The notes: a model not told the origin generated them from the letters alone. A stretch of 64,000 bases of DNA from CAKZNE01 sp963976435 (GCA_963976435.1 CAXBKQ010000005.1:1-64000), one strand, 5' to 3'. Shown: positions 45,943 through 56,746, counted from the stretch's first letter. Translations and numbers: made by a program.

Positions 45943-47185
45943 CTTCAACAGGATCTAGTCTTGAAGCCTGCCATGCCGGAATAAAACCAGCCACTAAACC
46001 GATAATTGCGGAAAGACTAATTCCCTGAACCACATTTTTTCCAGAAATCGCAATTTCCAATCCTAAGTCGGGATATGCTAAATAAAATATCTCTAAAGAA
46101 AGGAATACCAATAACAAACCTATTAATCCACCTATCACACATAAAATGGTGGATTCTAATAAAAATTGAAGGCGAATGAAGTATTTTTTGGCCCCAAGGC
46201 TTTTTTGAATTCCAATTTGGTTGGTTCTTTCTTTTACGCTTACAAACATAATATTGGCGATTCCAAAACCTCCTACCAAAATACTGAAAAAGCCTATTGC
46301 CCCTCCAGCAAAGCCAATCACTCCGAATAATGAATCTAATCCATTGGCTAAAACAGAAATTTCATTAAGGGCAAAATCATCCTCTGCCTTGGGTTTTAAT
46401 TTTCTTAAGGAACGCATTGTTCCTCTCAATTCATCTTTGAGTTCAACAATATCAACTCCCGGCTTTGCCGATACCATTATCAATGCCCCATTTCTATTGT
46501 TTACATTCATCATTGATCGAGCGAATGTTACCGGTATCAAAACCGTTTCATCAGTATTTTGGCCAACAAGGCTAGTTCCTTGTCTTTCAAAAACTCCAAT
46601 TACCCTTATTTTTCTACCTAAAACCCTAAACCTTTTTCCGATGGGGTTTATATTTCCAAAAAGACCTTCGGCAATATCCTTACCTATTACGGCTACTGGA
46701 CTGGCATTCTGAGATTCTAATTCTGAAAAATACCTTCCTTCTTCAAGATCGTAATTCCAAACTTCGTAATACTTATGAGACACCGGGAGTATCGTTGCAT
46801 TTTCTACACTGTTAGAAGCGAATTTTACCGTTTTATTAAAACCAAATGCAAAAGCTATAGAACTGGAGGTTTTCATCCTTTTTTCCAATTCTTGCATTTC
46901 CTTAAAACTAGGTTGTGGTCTTTGGAAATATTTCCACCATTTATATTCACCACCACCTCCACCCCAAGGCCATTTTTGAACATAGACAACATTGCTTCCT
47001 AAACTGGAAACACTATTCCTGATATTTCGCTCCAGGGAATCTACAATTGTAAATACCATAATAATGGTAAAAATACCAATGGTAACTCCCAGCAAACTCA
47101 GTATGGTTCTAAGCTTATTAACTACCAATGCATTAAAGGCAAACTTTATACTTTCTTTGAAAATTCTTAGGATCAACATAGACAT
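45923..47185 (-). CDS. MacB/FtsX-type ABC transporter permease
   Basis: The 420-residue protein has an N-terminal helix (about 24-48), a periplasmic MacB_PCD domain (about 50-270; NVVYVQKWPWGGGG) and three C-terminal membrane helices (about 285-405; GGFGIANIMFVSVKERTNQIG, ending DPVEAIRSGI). It works with an ATPase encoded elsewhere to export lipoproteins, peptides or drugs or to transmit signals. Confidence 0.92.
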   Translation of the reverse strand: MSMLILRIFKESIKFAFNALVVNKLRTILSLLGVTIGIFTIIMVFTIVDSLERNIRNSVSSLGSNVVYVQKWPWGGGGGEYKWWKYFQRPQPSFKEMQELEKRMKTSSSIAFAFGFNKTVKFASNSVENATILPVSHKYYEVWNYDLEEGRYFSELESQNASPVAVIGKDIAEGLFGNINPIGKRFRVLGRKIRVIGVFERQGTSLVGQNTDETVLIPVTFARSMMNVNNRNGALIMVSAKPGVDIVELKDELRGTMRSLRKLKPKAEDDFALNEISVLANGLDSLFGVIGFAGGAIGFFSILVGGFGIANIMFVSVKERTNQIGIQKSLGAKKYFIRLQFLLESTILCVIGGLIGLLLVFLSLEIFYLAYPDLGLEIAISGKNVVQGISLSAIIGLVAGFIPAWQASRLDPVEAIRSGI

Positions 47186-47228
47186 TTATAGGGGAGCTAA
47201 AGATACATTAAAAAGCTTCGATTCTCTA

Positions 47229-47257
47229 TTGACTAAACCATAATTTGACTAAATTCG
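47229..47257 (+). promoter_or_regulatory. Possible purH promoter (TTG-N18-TAAATTCG)
   Basis: TTG at 47229-47231, 18 bases, then TAAATTCG (TAnnTTTG with one change) ending 18 bases before the purH ATG. The same TAAATTCGC string precedes the genes at 19302 and 63176. Confidence 0.35.
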
Positions 47258-47275
47258 CGAGATCAATTTTTTTTA

Positions 47276-48787
47276 ATGACACAAGATTCTAAAAGGCCAA
47301 CCGCCCTTATTTCAGTATTTTATAAAAACGGTCTTGATATTTTAGTTAAAGAGCTAGTAAACAATGGTTTTAAACTACTTTCTACTGGCGGAACCCGAAA
47401 ATTCATTGAAGATCTCGGATACGAGGTTGAAGCAGTTGAAGACCTAACTGGTTACCCTAGTATATTAGGTGGAAGAGTAAAAACCTTACATCCCAAAGTT
47501 TTTGGAGGGATATTAGGAAGGAGGGATTTGGAAAGCGATGTAGCAGAAATGGGAGAATATGAAATTCCCAATATAGATGTAATCGTTGTTGATCTCTATC
47601 CTTTTGAAGAAACTCTTGCCAGTGGTGCTAGCCATTCCGATATTATTGAAAAGATCGATATTGGAGGAATTTCTTTGATAAGAGCAGCAGCAAAAAACTA
47701 CAAGCATACTTGGATTATTCCATCTGTAAATGATTATAATGATGCAGTGGAAATATTAAAAAATGGATTGTCAAGCGAGGACGATCGCAAAGATTTTGCA
47801 GGTAGAGCATTTTCAATTTCTTCATCTTATGATACCGCTATCGGTAATTATTTGAACAATACGGAAGAAATGAATCTTGGATATTCCCCAAAAAAGGAAT
47901 TGAGATATGGAGAAAATCCACATCAAAAAGGTGCTTTTCATGGAAAATTAGATGATGTTTTTGAAAAGCTTCATGGTAAAGAACTTTCCTATAATAATTT
48001 ATTGGATGCCGATGCAGCAGTAAATTTAATATTGGAATTTGACGAAACAACATTAGCCATCACCAAACACAATAATGCCTGCGGTGTGGCATCTAGAGAA
48101 AATGTTTTAGATGCTTGGAAGGATGCTCTTGCTGGAGATCCCGTTTCTGCTTTTGGTGGAGTGATTATTTGCAATGCTGAAATCGATAAGGATACTGCAG
48201 AGGAAATGCATAAACTCTTTTTCGAAATTGTAATTGCTCCCTCCTATTCCCATGAAGCATTGGAAATTTTAAAGCAAAAGAAAAATAGGATCATTATCGT
48301 ATTAAAAAGCTTTGAAAGACCAAAAAGACAATTTAGAAGTCTATTAAATGGTGTTCTTGTTCAGGATAAAGATGCTATAATTGATAGTAAGTCTGACATG
48401 GAAAACAGAACCAATAGACCTGCAAGTGATGAAGAATTAGAAGATTTGGAATTTGCTTCCAAAATTTGCAAAAACACCAAATCCAATACTATAGTATTAG
48501 CAAAAGGAAAACAATTATTAGGTAGTGGAACCGGTCAAACATCCAGAGTAGATGCTTTAAGACAAGCCATTGTAAAAGCCAAGGCCTTTAACTTTGATTT
48601 GAAAGGTTCGGTAATGGCTTCGGATGCCTTTTTCCCATTCCCCGATTGTGTAGAAATTGCTCATGAGGCAGGGATAGAAGCTGTAGTTCAGCCAGGAGGT
48701 TCTGTAAAGGATCAGTTATCAATTGATTACTGTAATGCTAATAATATGGCCATGGTTTTTACAGGAACACGCCATTTTAAACATTAA
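47276..48787 (+). CDS. purH: Bifunctional AICAR formyltransferase / IMP cyclohydrolase
   Basis: The 503-residue protein has the MGS-like cyclohydrolase domain (about 10-190; LLSTGGTRKFIEDLG, GGRVKTLHPKVFGGIL) and the AICARFT domain (about 200-503; LRYGENPHQKGAF, ITKHNNACGVAS, SAFGGVI, MASDAFFPFPD, QPGGSVKD). It performs the last two steps of purine synthesis. It stands just before mreB. Confidence 0.97.
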   Translation: MTQDSKRPTALISVFYKNGLDILVKELVNNGFKLLSTGGTRKFIEDLGYEVEAVEDLTGYPSILGGRVKTLHPKVFGGILGRRDLESDVAEMGEYEIPNIDVIVVDLYPFEETLASGASHSDIIEKIDIGGISLIRAAAKNYKHTWIIPSVNDYNDAVEILKNGLSSEDDRKDFAGRAFSISSSYDTAIGNYLNNTEEMNLGYSPKKELRYGENPHQKGAFHGKLDDVFEKLHGKELSYNNLLDADAAVNLILEFDETTLAITKHNNACGVASRENVLDAWKDALAGDPVSAFGGVIICNAEIDKDTAEEMHKLFFEIVIAPSYSHEALEILKQKKNRIIIVLKSFERPKRQFRSLLNGVLVQDKDAIIDSKSDMENRTNRPASDEELEDLEFASKICKNTKSNTIVLAKGKQLLGSGTGQTSRVDALRQAIVKAKAFNFDLKGSVMASDAFFPFPDCVEIAHEAGIEAVVQPGGSVKDQLSIDYCNANNMAMVFTGTRHFKH

Positions 48788-48792
48788 AACAA

Positions 48793-49818
48793 ATGGGATT
48801 ATTCGATTTATTTAGACAAGATATAGCCATTGACCTTGGTACAGCAAATACTCTTATCATCCACAATGATAAAGTGGTTGTTGATGCTCCCTCAATTGTT
48901 GCAATTGACAGAAATTCTGGGAAAATTATTGCTGTTGGGCAACAAGCCCGTCAAATGCATGGAAAAACCCATGAGAATATTAAAACAGTTCGTCCTCTTA
49001 AAGATGGTGTAATTGCAGATTTTAATGCCTCTGAAGCTATGATCAGAGAAATGATTAAAAGCATTCCCAACTTAAAAGGTAGACTTTTTCCTCCTGCATT
49101 AAGAATGGTAATTTGCATACCTTCTGGAATTACAGAGGTAGAAAAAAGGGCTGTAAAAGATTCTGCAGAAAAAGCTGGAGCTAGAGAAGTTTATTTAATC
49201 CACGAACCCATGGCTGCAGCAATAGGAACTGGGGTTGATGTTCAGGAGCCTAAGGGTAATATGATTATCGATATAGGTGGTGGAACAACAGAAATTGCGG
49301 TTTTAGCACTTGGCGGTATCGTAGCCGATAAGTCTATTAAAGTGGCTGGTGATGTTTTTACCAACGACATCGCATACTATATGCGAACTCAGCATAATCT
49401 TTATGTTGGTGAAAGAACAAGTGAAGAAATAAAAATACAAATTGGTTCCGCCTTGGATGAATTGGATAATCCACCAGAAGATCTTCCTGTTCAGGGAAGA
49501 GATTTGTTGACAGGGAAACCAAAACAAATTATAGTTACTTACCAAGAAATTAGCAAAGCATTGGATAAGTCCATTATGAGGATTGAAGATGCTATTATGG
49601 AGGCCTTATCTATGACTCCACCGGAATTAGCTGCTGATATTTACAATAGTGGGATTTACCTTGCTGGTGGTGGATCGATGTTGAGAGGTTTGGATAAACG
49701 AATTTCTATGAAAACTGATTTGCCTGTTTATGTGGCAGAAGATCCTCTAAGGGCTGTAGTAAGAGGGACGGGTATAGCCTTGAAAAACATTGGTAAATTT
49801 AACTTCTTAATGAAATAA
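48793..49818 (+). CDS. mreB: Rod shape-determining protein MreB
   Basis: The 341-residue bacterial actin has the phosphate-1 motif DLGTANTL near residue 16, connect and phosphate-2 motifs (IDIGGGTTEIAV) and the adenosine loop GIYLAGGGSML. It forms membrane-bound filaments that organise lateral wall synthesis. It is first of mreB-mreC-mreD-mrdA-rodA. Confidence 0.98.
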   Translation: MGLFDLFRQDIAIDLGTANTLIIHNDKVVVDAPSIVAIDRNSGKIIAVGQQARQMHGKTHENIKTVRPLKDGVIADFNASEAMIREMIKSIPNLKGRLFPPALRMVICIPSGITEVEKRAVKDSAEKAGAREVYLIHEPMAAAIGTGVDVQEPKGNMIIDIGGGTTEIAVLALGGIVADKSIKVAGDVFTNDIAYYMRTQHNLYVGERTSEEIKIQIGSALDELDNPPEDLPVQGRDLLTGKPKQIIVTYQEISKALDKSIMRIEDAIMEALSMTPPELAADIYNSGIYLAGGGSMLRGLDKRISMKTDLPVYVAEDPLRAVVRGTGIALKNIGKFNFLMK

Positions 49819-49824
49819 AATTCA

Positions 49825-50655
49825 ATGCGGTATTTAATAGCCTTTTTGGTTAGAAACCGAATTTTTCTTCTGTTTCTCTTATTACAGGTTATTGCATTTA
49901 GTTTTACTTTTCAAAGCAGAAGTTTTCAAAGGTCGAGCATGATGAATTCGGCCTCCCAAATTTCGGGTGGCATCTTAGAATCTTTTTCCAATTACCAACA
50001 ATTTTTAGATCTCGAAAATCAAAATCAAATATTGCTGGAAGAAAATGCAAGACTGCGCTCGCTTAAAGAAGATGCCTTTCTTCCTTCTTTTGCAAAATCC
50101 TATTCCCAGGTAGATTCATTTTACCAAAATCGCTATACCTATATAAATGCCAATGTGATCAATTCTAGCTACCTAAAAGCCCGGAATTATCTTACTTTAA
50201 ACAAGGGTAGCCTACAAGGTATTAAAAGCGGGATGGGTGTAATTGGTTCACATGGAGCAGTAGGTAAGGTTTATAATGTGAGTAAGAACTTTTGCACCGT
50301 AATCCCTATTATCAATTCCAACTATTCCGTCATTAGTGGTGCATTTGCCAAAGATGAAGGACAGTTTGGACCTATAGAATGGAAGGGGAGAAATTACAGG
50401 TTTGCCACCCTTTTAGATATCCCAAAACAAACACCTATAAAAGCAGGTGATAGCATTAGCACCTATAAAAATTCTCAGATCTATCCTCCCGGAATTCCCA
50501 TTGGCGTAGTGGAATCATTCCAACTTCAGTCGGATCAAAATTTCTATAGCGTAAAAATAAAATTGAATACCGATTTTTCCACTTTGAAACATGTATATAT
50601 AGTGAAGGATAATTTTAGGCTGGAACTTGAAAACTTGGAAAACCAAAACGGATAA
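49825..50655 (+). CDS. mreC: Rod shape-determining protein MreC
   Basis: The 276-residue protein has one N-terminal membrane helix (about 11-30), a coiled coil (about 60-85) and the periplasmic beta domains (NARNYLTLNKGSLQGIKSGMGV-like region near 130, IYPPGIPIGVVES near 220). It links MreB with the elongation penicillin-binding protein. Confidence 0.94.
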   Translation: MRYLIAFLVRNRIFLLFLLLQVIAFSFTFQSRSFQRSSMMNSASQISGGILESFSNYQQFLDLENQNQILLEENARLRSLKEDAFLPSFAKSYSQVDSFYQNRYTYINANVINSSYLKARNYLTLNKGSLQGIKSGMGVIGSHGAVGKVYNVSKNFCTVIPIINSNYSVISGAFAKDEGQFGPIEWKGRNYRFATLLDIPKQTPIKAGDSISTYKNSQIYPPGIPIGVVESFQLQSDQNFYSVKIKLNTDFSTLKHVYIVKDNFRLELENLENQNG

Positions 50656-50666
50656 GGAAATTAACT

Positions 50667-51170
50667 GTGGAAATTGTTAAACAAATAGCTCGATTCATCC
50701 TTCTAGTTCTTTTACAGGTACTGGTTTTTAACAACTATGCCTTCTTGGGATATATGAATCCTTATATCTATTTACTTTTCCTTTTATATCTCCCTACCTC
50801 CATTTCTAGAAGCGGATTATTAATAATTTCTTTTTTCCTAGGACTGAGTATAGATCTTTTTGAAAACACTGGGGGTATCCATGCTTCAGCGAGCTTGTTC
50901 ATTGGTTTTATTCGGCCCTATTTATTAAAGGCCGTTAGCCAAAGACAAGGGGATGATTTATCAAGTTTCAGTATTAGAGATATGGCTCTCCCCAATAGCC
51001 TCATTTATTCCGCTTCAGCTATTTTTATCCATCATTTTATAATGTTTTGGTTGGAAGAATTTAGTTTTAAAAACTTTACTGTGGTATTGCTTAGGACTAT
51101 TTATAGCTCTATTTTTACATTGGTCTTTGTTGTATTAATACAACTTTGGAATTTTAGGAGAAGAGAATAG
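50667..51170 (+). CDS. mreD: Rod shape-determining protein MreD
   Basis: The 167-residue inner-membrane protein has about five helices and the conserved LFENTGGIHASASLFIGFIRPYL region of Bacteroidota MreD. It starts with GTG at 50667, between mreC and mrdA. Confidence 0.9.
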   Translation: MEIVKQIARFILLVLLQVLVFNNYAFLGYMNPYIYLLFLLYLPTSISRSGLLIISFFLGLSIDLFENTGGIHASASLFIGFIRPYLLKAVSQRQGDDLSSFSIRDMALPNSLIYSASAIFIHHFIMFWLEEFSFKNFTVVLLRTIYSSIFTLVFVVLIQLWNFRRRE

Positions 51171-51173
51171 TTC

Positions 51174-53030
51174 ATGAAGCGCAAGCATTTATTCCATTTT
51201 TTCTTTATCATCATTGCCCTTGTTTTTATTTCTCGACTGTTTTATATCCAGGTTATTAGAGATGATTATAAGCTTCTGGCCGCTCGAAATAGTGAACGGA
51301 AAATAACGGTTTATCCAGGGCGAGGTTTAATATATGATAGAAATCACAAGCTTTTGGTAAGCAATCAAGTGGCCTATGATATAATGGTAATTCCTAGGCA
51401 GGTGAAATCTATGGACACCCTTTCCTTTTGTAATCTACTGGGAATAAAAAAAGAGGATTTTATTTCAGGAATGAAAAAGGCCAAGACCTATTCTTGGCAA
51501 AAATCTAGTGTATTCCTAAAGCAAGTAAGCAAGGAGCAGTATGCTTATTTTCAGGAAAAACTACACAATTTTCAAGGCTTTTATTCTCAAAAGAGAATTT
51601 TAAGAGATTATCCAAATCACTCTAATGCTTCTAATGTAATGGGCTTTATTGGTGAGGCCTCAGATAAATTTTTAGAAAAAAACTCTGAATACAAAAAAGG
51701 GGATTTAATCGGAAAAACAGGAATTGAAAAATCCTATGAAAAGCAATTACGAGGAAAAGCTGGTGTAAAATTCTTGATGGTAGATGTCCATAATAGGGTT
51801 AAAGGTCCATTTGAAAATGGGAAATACGATACACTACCTATCCCTGGAAATGATATTATAAGCACCATTGATTTAGAACTACAGGCCTATGGTGAAAAAT
51901 TAATGCAAGGAAAAAGAGGAAGCATAGTTGCCATTGAACCCTCCACTGGTGAAATCTTAGCACTCATTACCAGTCCATCCTATGATCCTGATCTTTTGGT
52001 AGGAAGAGAAAGAACAAAAAATTACAATCGACTTTATATTGATAGTATCAACAAACCCCTGTACGATAGAGGGCTTTTGGCTCAATACCCTCCAGGATCT
52101 CCATTTAAGGTAATCAATGCTTTAATAGGTTTACAAGAAGGCGTGATAAAACCCAGCACAAGCTACACCTGCCGCCATGGTTTCCATTATGGAAGATTAC
52201 ATGTAGCCTGCCATTGTGATACTTATTTTCCCATTGCGCTAAGAACAGCCATTAGTAAATCCTGTAATAACTATTTCTGTACTGTATTTAAGGAAATAAT
52301 TGAAAAATATCCAACACAGGAAGGAATGGATAGATGGAGTGCCCACGTAAAAAGCTTTGGTCTAGGTAATTGGTTGAATAACGACCTTGCAACAGGAAGG
52401 CCAGGATTTGTGCCGGATGCCAGTTATTATAATAGAATAGATGGTGCCACCAATTGGCGAGCTGTAAGGGCTATCTCGCTAGGAATTGGGCAAGGTGAGC
52501 TAGATCTTACGCCAATTCAATTAGCGAATATGACTGCCGCAATAGCGAATAGAGGTCATTATTTTACCCCTCATATCGTAAAAAGAATAGGCAACAAAAG
52601 CGTGGATGAAGAAAAATACCTAAAACCTAAACATACGAGCATAGACCCAAAGCATTTTGAAGTGGTGATTGATGGTATGTATGATGTTTTTGAAAAAGGT
52701 ACCGCCAGAGCCAGTCGATTGGATAGCATTGAAATGTGCGGAAAAACAGGAACGGCAGAAAACCCCCACGGACAAGATCATTCTATTTTCACTGTTTTTG
52801 CTCCACGTAAAAATCCTAAAATCGCTATTGCCATAATTGTGGAAAATGGCTATTGGGGTAGTAGGTGGGCAGCACCAATTGCCAGCCTTCTTGTTGAACT
52901 CTATATAAATGGAAAAATTAGTAGACCCGAAATGGAAAAAAGAATGATAGAAGGTGATCTATCAGAGGAATATATGAAGCAATTGAAAGAGAAGTTTAAT
53001 CTGGATTCTGTACCTACAATTACAAGATGA
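51174..53030 (+). CDS. mrdA: Penicillin-binding protein 2 (elongation transpeptidase)
   Basis: The 618-residue protein has an N-terminal membrane helix (about 8-25), a PBP dimer domain and a transpeptidase domain with S309-x-x-K312 (PPGSPFK), SCN in ISKSCNNYF and KTG in GKTGTAEN. Family members more often read PGSTFK at the first motif. It crosslinks lateral wall peptidoglycan with RodA; its 3' end overlaps rodA by 4 bases. Confidence 0.96.
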   Translation: MKRKHLFHFFFIIIALVFISRLFYIQVIRDDYKLLAARNSERKITVYPGRGLIYDRNHKLLVSNQVAYDIMVIPRQVKSMDTLSFCNLLGIKKEDFISGMKKAKTYSWQKSSVFLKQVSKEQYAYFQEKLHNFQGFYSQKRILRDYPNHSNASNVMGFIGEASDKFLEKNSEYKKGDLIGKTGIEKSYEKQLRGKAGVKFLMVDVHNRVKGPFENGKYDTLPIPGNDIISTIDLELQAYGEKLMQGKRGSIVAIEPSTGEILALITSPSYDPDLLVGRERTKNYNRLYIDSINKPLYDRGLLAQYPPGSPFKVINALIGLQEGVIKPSTSYTCRHGFHYGRLHVACHCDTYFPIALRTAISKSCNNYFCTVFKEIIEKYPTQEGMDRWSAHVKSFGLGNWLNNDLATGRPGFVPDASYYNRIDGATNWRAVRAISLGIGQGELDLTPIQLANMTAAIANRGHYFTPHIVKRIGNKSVDEEKYLKPKHTSIDPKHFEVVIDGMYDVFEKGTARASRLDSIEMCGKTGTAENPHGQDHSIFTVFAPRKNPKIAIAIIVENGYWGSRWAAPIASLLVELYINGKISRPEMEKRMIEGDLSEEYMKQLKEKFNLDSVPTITR

Positions 53031-54286
53031 GAGAGAATAATAGCATATTTCAAAATATAGATTGGCTTCTTGTTTTATTGTATTTTGTTTTGGTTCTGAT
53101 TGGCTGGGCAAATATTTATGCGGCAGTTTTCAATGAAGAAAATAGCAGCATATTCGACAGCACTCAAAAGTATGGTAAGCAGCTAATTTGGATAGCTACT
53201 TCCCTCCTACTCATCATTCTTATTTTGTTTATTGATGGAAAGGTTTTCCAAACACTAGCCTATCCTATTTATATTGTTTCCATACTTTCCTTAATTGGTT
53301 TATTTGTTTTTGGAAAAGAAATAGCAGGTGCTCGATCTTGGTATGCATTTGGAAGTTTTAGCCTACAGCCTTCAGAATTTGCAAAGTTTGCCACTGCCCT
53401 TGCCCTAGCCAGATTTGTAGGAGCCGAAGGGATATCTCTAAAAAAATGGCGAAACCGTGCTATTGGCCTAGCCATAATTTTACTGCCGGCTATATTAATT
53501 ATCCCCCAACCCGATCCAGGATCTGCCCTAGTTTATTTTGCGCTAATATTAGTGCTCTATAGAGAAGGTCTGTCGCCAAACTATATATTTTTCGGTATCA
53601 GCCTTATTGTCCTTTTTATCCTTAGCTTATTAATAAACTCCCTTTACCTCTCTTTGGGATTGGTAGTTCTTGGAATTATAATTTTTTTTATCACCAGAAA
53701 TATTCGCAGATTTTTTTGGAAAATACTGCTGGCATTAACAGTTTTCATCAGCTTCATTCAAATTGTAGATTATGCCTTTAATAATATACTTGAAGACAGA
53801 CATAGAAACCGGATAAATATTCTTATTGGCAAGGCCCATGATCCCCAAGGGATTGGCTATAATACCGAGCAATCCAAAATTGCCATTGGGTCTGGAGGCC
53901 TAGATGGAAAAGGCTTTTTAAAAGGTACTCAAACCAAATATGATTTTGTACCAGAACAAAGTACAGACTTCATTTTTTGCACTGTAGGAGAAGAATGGGG
54001 ATTTATTGGCAGTACAATATTAATCCTGCTTTTTATTCTTTTATTTTTTAGACTCATTAGAGTAGCAGAAAGACAAAAAACTGCTTTTACTCGGGTATAT
54101 GGATATTCTGTTGTAGCCATTTTATTCTTTCACTTCAGTGTAAATATTGCCATGACTATTGGGCTTGCACCAGTAATAGGAATCCCTCTACCATTCTTCA
54201 GCTATGGAGGTTCTTCACTTTGGGGATTTACGATTTTACTCTTTATTTTCATTAAACTGGATGCTTACCGCCATCAAATTTTATAA
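53027..54286 (+). CDS. rodA: SEDS peptidoglycan polymerase RodA
   Basis: The 419-residue protein has about ten membrane helices. GARSWYAFGSFSLQPSEFAKF, QPDPGSALV, FVPEQSTDFIFCTVGEEWGF and GIPLPFFSYGGSS are SEDS signatures. It polymerises glycan strands as the partner of PBP2 encoded immediately upstream. Confidence 0.96.
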   Translation: MRENNSIFQNIDWLLVLLYFVLVLIGWANIYAAVFNEENSSIFDSTQKYGKQLIWIATSLLLIILILFIDGKVFQTLAYPIYIVSILSLIGLFVFGKEIAGARSWYAFGSFSLQPSEFAKFATALALARFVGAEGISLKKWRNRAIGLAIILLPAILIIPQPDPGSALVYFALILVLYREGLSPNYIFFGISLIVLFILSLLINSLYLSLGLVVLGIIIFFITRNIRRFFWKILLALTVFISFIQIVDYAFNNILEDRHRNRINILIGKAHDPQGIGYNTEQSKIAIGSGGLDGKGFLKGTQTKYDFVPEQSTDFIFCTVGEEWGFIGSTILILLFILLFFRLIRVAERQKTAFTRVYGYSVVAILFFHFSVNIAMTIGLAPVIGIPLPFFSYGGSSLWGFTILLFIFIKLDAYRHQIL

Positions 54287-54364
54287 TCAAAAAAATACTG
54301 GATATTGTGAACCAATTGATTCTTTAGTGGTTTCTTTATTTTGCCATAACCAACAAGTTTTAAA

Positions 54365-56746
54365 TTGAAAAAAATTTTAGTTCTCATTGCCATTTGCCTT
54401 TGTGGGATGGCACATGCTCAAAAAGGAGAAATTAGAGGCCGTGTATATGACCAGATTAATAATGAACCTCTGCCATTTGCTTCCGTAATAATTGAAGGAA
54501 GCCAAATTGGAACCACCACTGATATTGATGGCAATTACAGTCTGAATGTTGAGCCGGGATTGTACAATATTCAGGCATCATTCGTTGGCTACGTCAGTAA
54601 AACAAAGTTTGAAATTCAGGTTAGTCTATCCAAGCCAACTTTTTTAAACTTTGAACTGGATGAAAACACCTCGAAACTGGACGAAATAGATATAAGCGTC
54701 CAAGATAAATTTGAGAGAAAGGCGGAAAGCCCAGTTTCGGTTAATAAACTTGGGATAAATGAAATTCAAAGAACTCCTGGAGCCAATCAAGATATTTCTA
54801 GAGTAATTCAAGCCTTACCAGGTGTTTCCTCTACCCCCAATTTTAGAAACGATATTATTATAAGAGGTGGAGGTCCTAATGAAAATAAATTTTACCTAGA
54901 TGGTATAGAAATTCCAGCAATTAATCACTTCGCTACCCAAGGAAGTAGCGGTGGCCCTGTTGGGTTGATAAATGTAAATTTTATTAGGGAGGTAGATTTA
55001 TATTCTAGTGCCTTTCCTGTTGAAAAAGCAAATGGACTAAGCTCCGTATTGGATTTAAAGTTAAAAGATGGGAGAAGCGACAAAACTGGTGGCACCTTCC
55101 AAATTGGCTCTTCAGAAGCTGGACTAACCCTGGAAGGTCCACTTAGCGAAAAAACCAGCTATATAGCCTCTGTTCGTAGAAGTTACTTGCAATTTTTGTT
55201 TGCCGCCCTCGATTTTGCCTTCCTTCCAACTTATACAGACTACCAAGCTAAGGTGAAATATAATATTGATAAAAAAAATCAAATCACCTTTTTAGGATTA
55301 GGTGCGGTTGACCAATTTAAACTTAACCTCGATGCTAATGAAACAGAAGCACAAAGGTTTCAACTTCAAGTGCTACCGGTTAATAATCAATGGAACTATT
55401 CTGTTGGTACTAAATACACCCATTTTGGAGAAAAATCATATACCAATATTGTTCTAAGCAGGTTTATGTTGAACAATGATGCCTACAAATATTTAAATAA
55501 TAATGAAGATTCTCTTCAGCTTCTAGACTATGCATCACAAGAAATAGAAAACAAGCTACGTATAGAAAATTTTTATCGAGATGGCGATTGGAGAATTAGC
55601 TCAGGTTTTGGTTTGGAACAATCCAAATACAATACAAGAACCAAGGATTTAAGGGTGCCAGATCAGGCGCCAGCTCTTGATTATTCTTCAGATCTTCTCG
55701 TTTATAAATACAGCCTTTTTGGATCGGCCAGCAAATCCTTTCTAGACAGAAGGATAAACCTAAGCATAGGGTTGAGAATGGATGGGAATGATTTCAATTC
55801 CAAAATGGCAAATGCCTTAAATCAATTTGCTCCAAAATTGGCTTTCACCTATAATTTCAATTCCGAATTTAGCTTTAATTCAAATATTAGCAGGTACTAC
55901 CAATTACCACCCTATACCACTCTAGGTTTTAAAGATGCTTCTGGAAACCTTGTAAATGAGAATATGGATTATATTAAAGCCGATCATTTCGTTGCTGGAC
56001 TTACTTATTACCTCGATATAAATGCTAAACTGAGCTTAGAAGCTTTTTATAAAAACTACTCCAACTACCCTTTTCTTTTAAGAGATTCTTTGAGCCTCGC
56101 CAATCTTGGGGGTGATTTTGGGGTAATTGGAAACCAAGCTGCAAATTCTAGTTCAGATGGTAGGGCTTATGGATTGGAGTTTCTTTACCAACAAAAGCTT
56201 TACAAAGGTTGGTTTGGAACTGTAGCCTATACCTTGGTGAAAAGTGAATTTGAAGACAAAAATGGGGATTTAAAACCCTCGGCTTGGGATAACCAACATA
56301 TTATTACTGCCACAATAGGAAAGAAATTTGGGAAAAACTGGGAAATTGGTGCCCAATACCAATTTTTAGGTGGCGCTCCTTATACCCCTACAGATCTCAA
56401 TTCTTCCAGAGTGGATATCTATGATCTAAACCAAAGAACCCTAGTAGATTACAATAGATTGAACAGCTTGAGATTTGATAATTTCAATAGACTAAATATC
56501 CGTTTTGATAAAAAATGGTATTTCGCAAAATGGAGTCTTAATTTATATTTAGATATCCAAAATGCCTTGGCACAATCTGTAGACGGAGAACCCACTTATG
56601 TTATTGCTACTGACGAAAATACGGGAGCCCCTCTTACTGAAACAAGAACTGTAAATGGTCAAACTGACACCTATTATCAATTAAAAGCCTTGGAAAGCGA
56701 TAATAATTCTCCCCTTCCTGGAATTGGTATTATCATCAATTTTTAA
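54365..56746 (+). CDS. TonB-dependent receptor with carboxypeptidase-like regulatory domain
   Basis: The 793-residue outer-membrane protein starts with TTG; no upstream ATG is in frame and this start gives a good signal peptide (KKILVLIAICLCGMAHAQ). Residues about 20-105 form the CarboxypepD_reg-like beta sandwich (RGRVYDQINNEPLPFASVII). About 115-235 is the plug (GANQDISRVIQALPGVSS, IIRGGGPNENKFYLDGIEI) and the rest the barrel ending GIIINF. The cargo is unknown. It stands alone before the redox two-component genes. Confidence 0.93.
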   Translation: MKKILVLIAICLCGMAHAQKGEIRGRVYDQINNEPLPFASVIIEGSQIGTTTDIDGNYSLNVEPGLYNIQASFVGYVSKTKFEIQVSLSKPTFLNFELDENTSKLDEIDISVQDKFERKAESPVSVNKLGINEIQRTPGANQDISRVIQALPGVSSTPNFRNDIIIRGGGPNENKFYLDGIEIPAINHFATQGSSGGPVGLINVNFIREVDLYSSAFPVEKANGLSSVLDLKLKDGRSDKTGGTFQIGSSEAGLTLEGPLSEKTSYIASVRRSYLQFLFAALDFAFLPTYTDYQAKVKYNIDKKNQITFLGLGAVDQFKLNLDANETEAQRFQLQVLPVNNQWNYSVGTKYTHFGEKSYTNIVLSRFMLNNDAYKYLNNNEDSLQLLDYASQEIENKLRIENFYRDGDWRISSGFGLEQSKYNTRTKDLRVPDQAPALDYSSDLLVYKYSLFGSASKSFLDRRINLSIGLRMDGNDFNSKMANALNQFAPKLAFTYNFNSEFSFNSNISRYYQLPPYTTLGFKDASGNLVNENMDYIKADHFVAGLTYYLDINAKLSLEAFYKNYSNYPFLLRDSLSLANLGGDFGVIGNQAANSSSDGRAYGLEFLYQQKLYKGWFGTVAYTLVKSEFEDKNGDLKPSAWDNQHIITATIGKKFGKNWEIGAQYQFLGGAPYTPTDLNSSRVDIYDLNQRTLVDYNRLNSLRFDNFNRLNIRFDKKWYFAKWSLNLYLDIQNALAQSVDGEPTYVIATDENTGAPLTETRTVNGQTDTYYQLKALESDNNSPLPGIGIIINF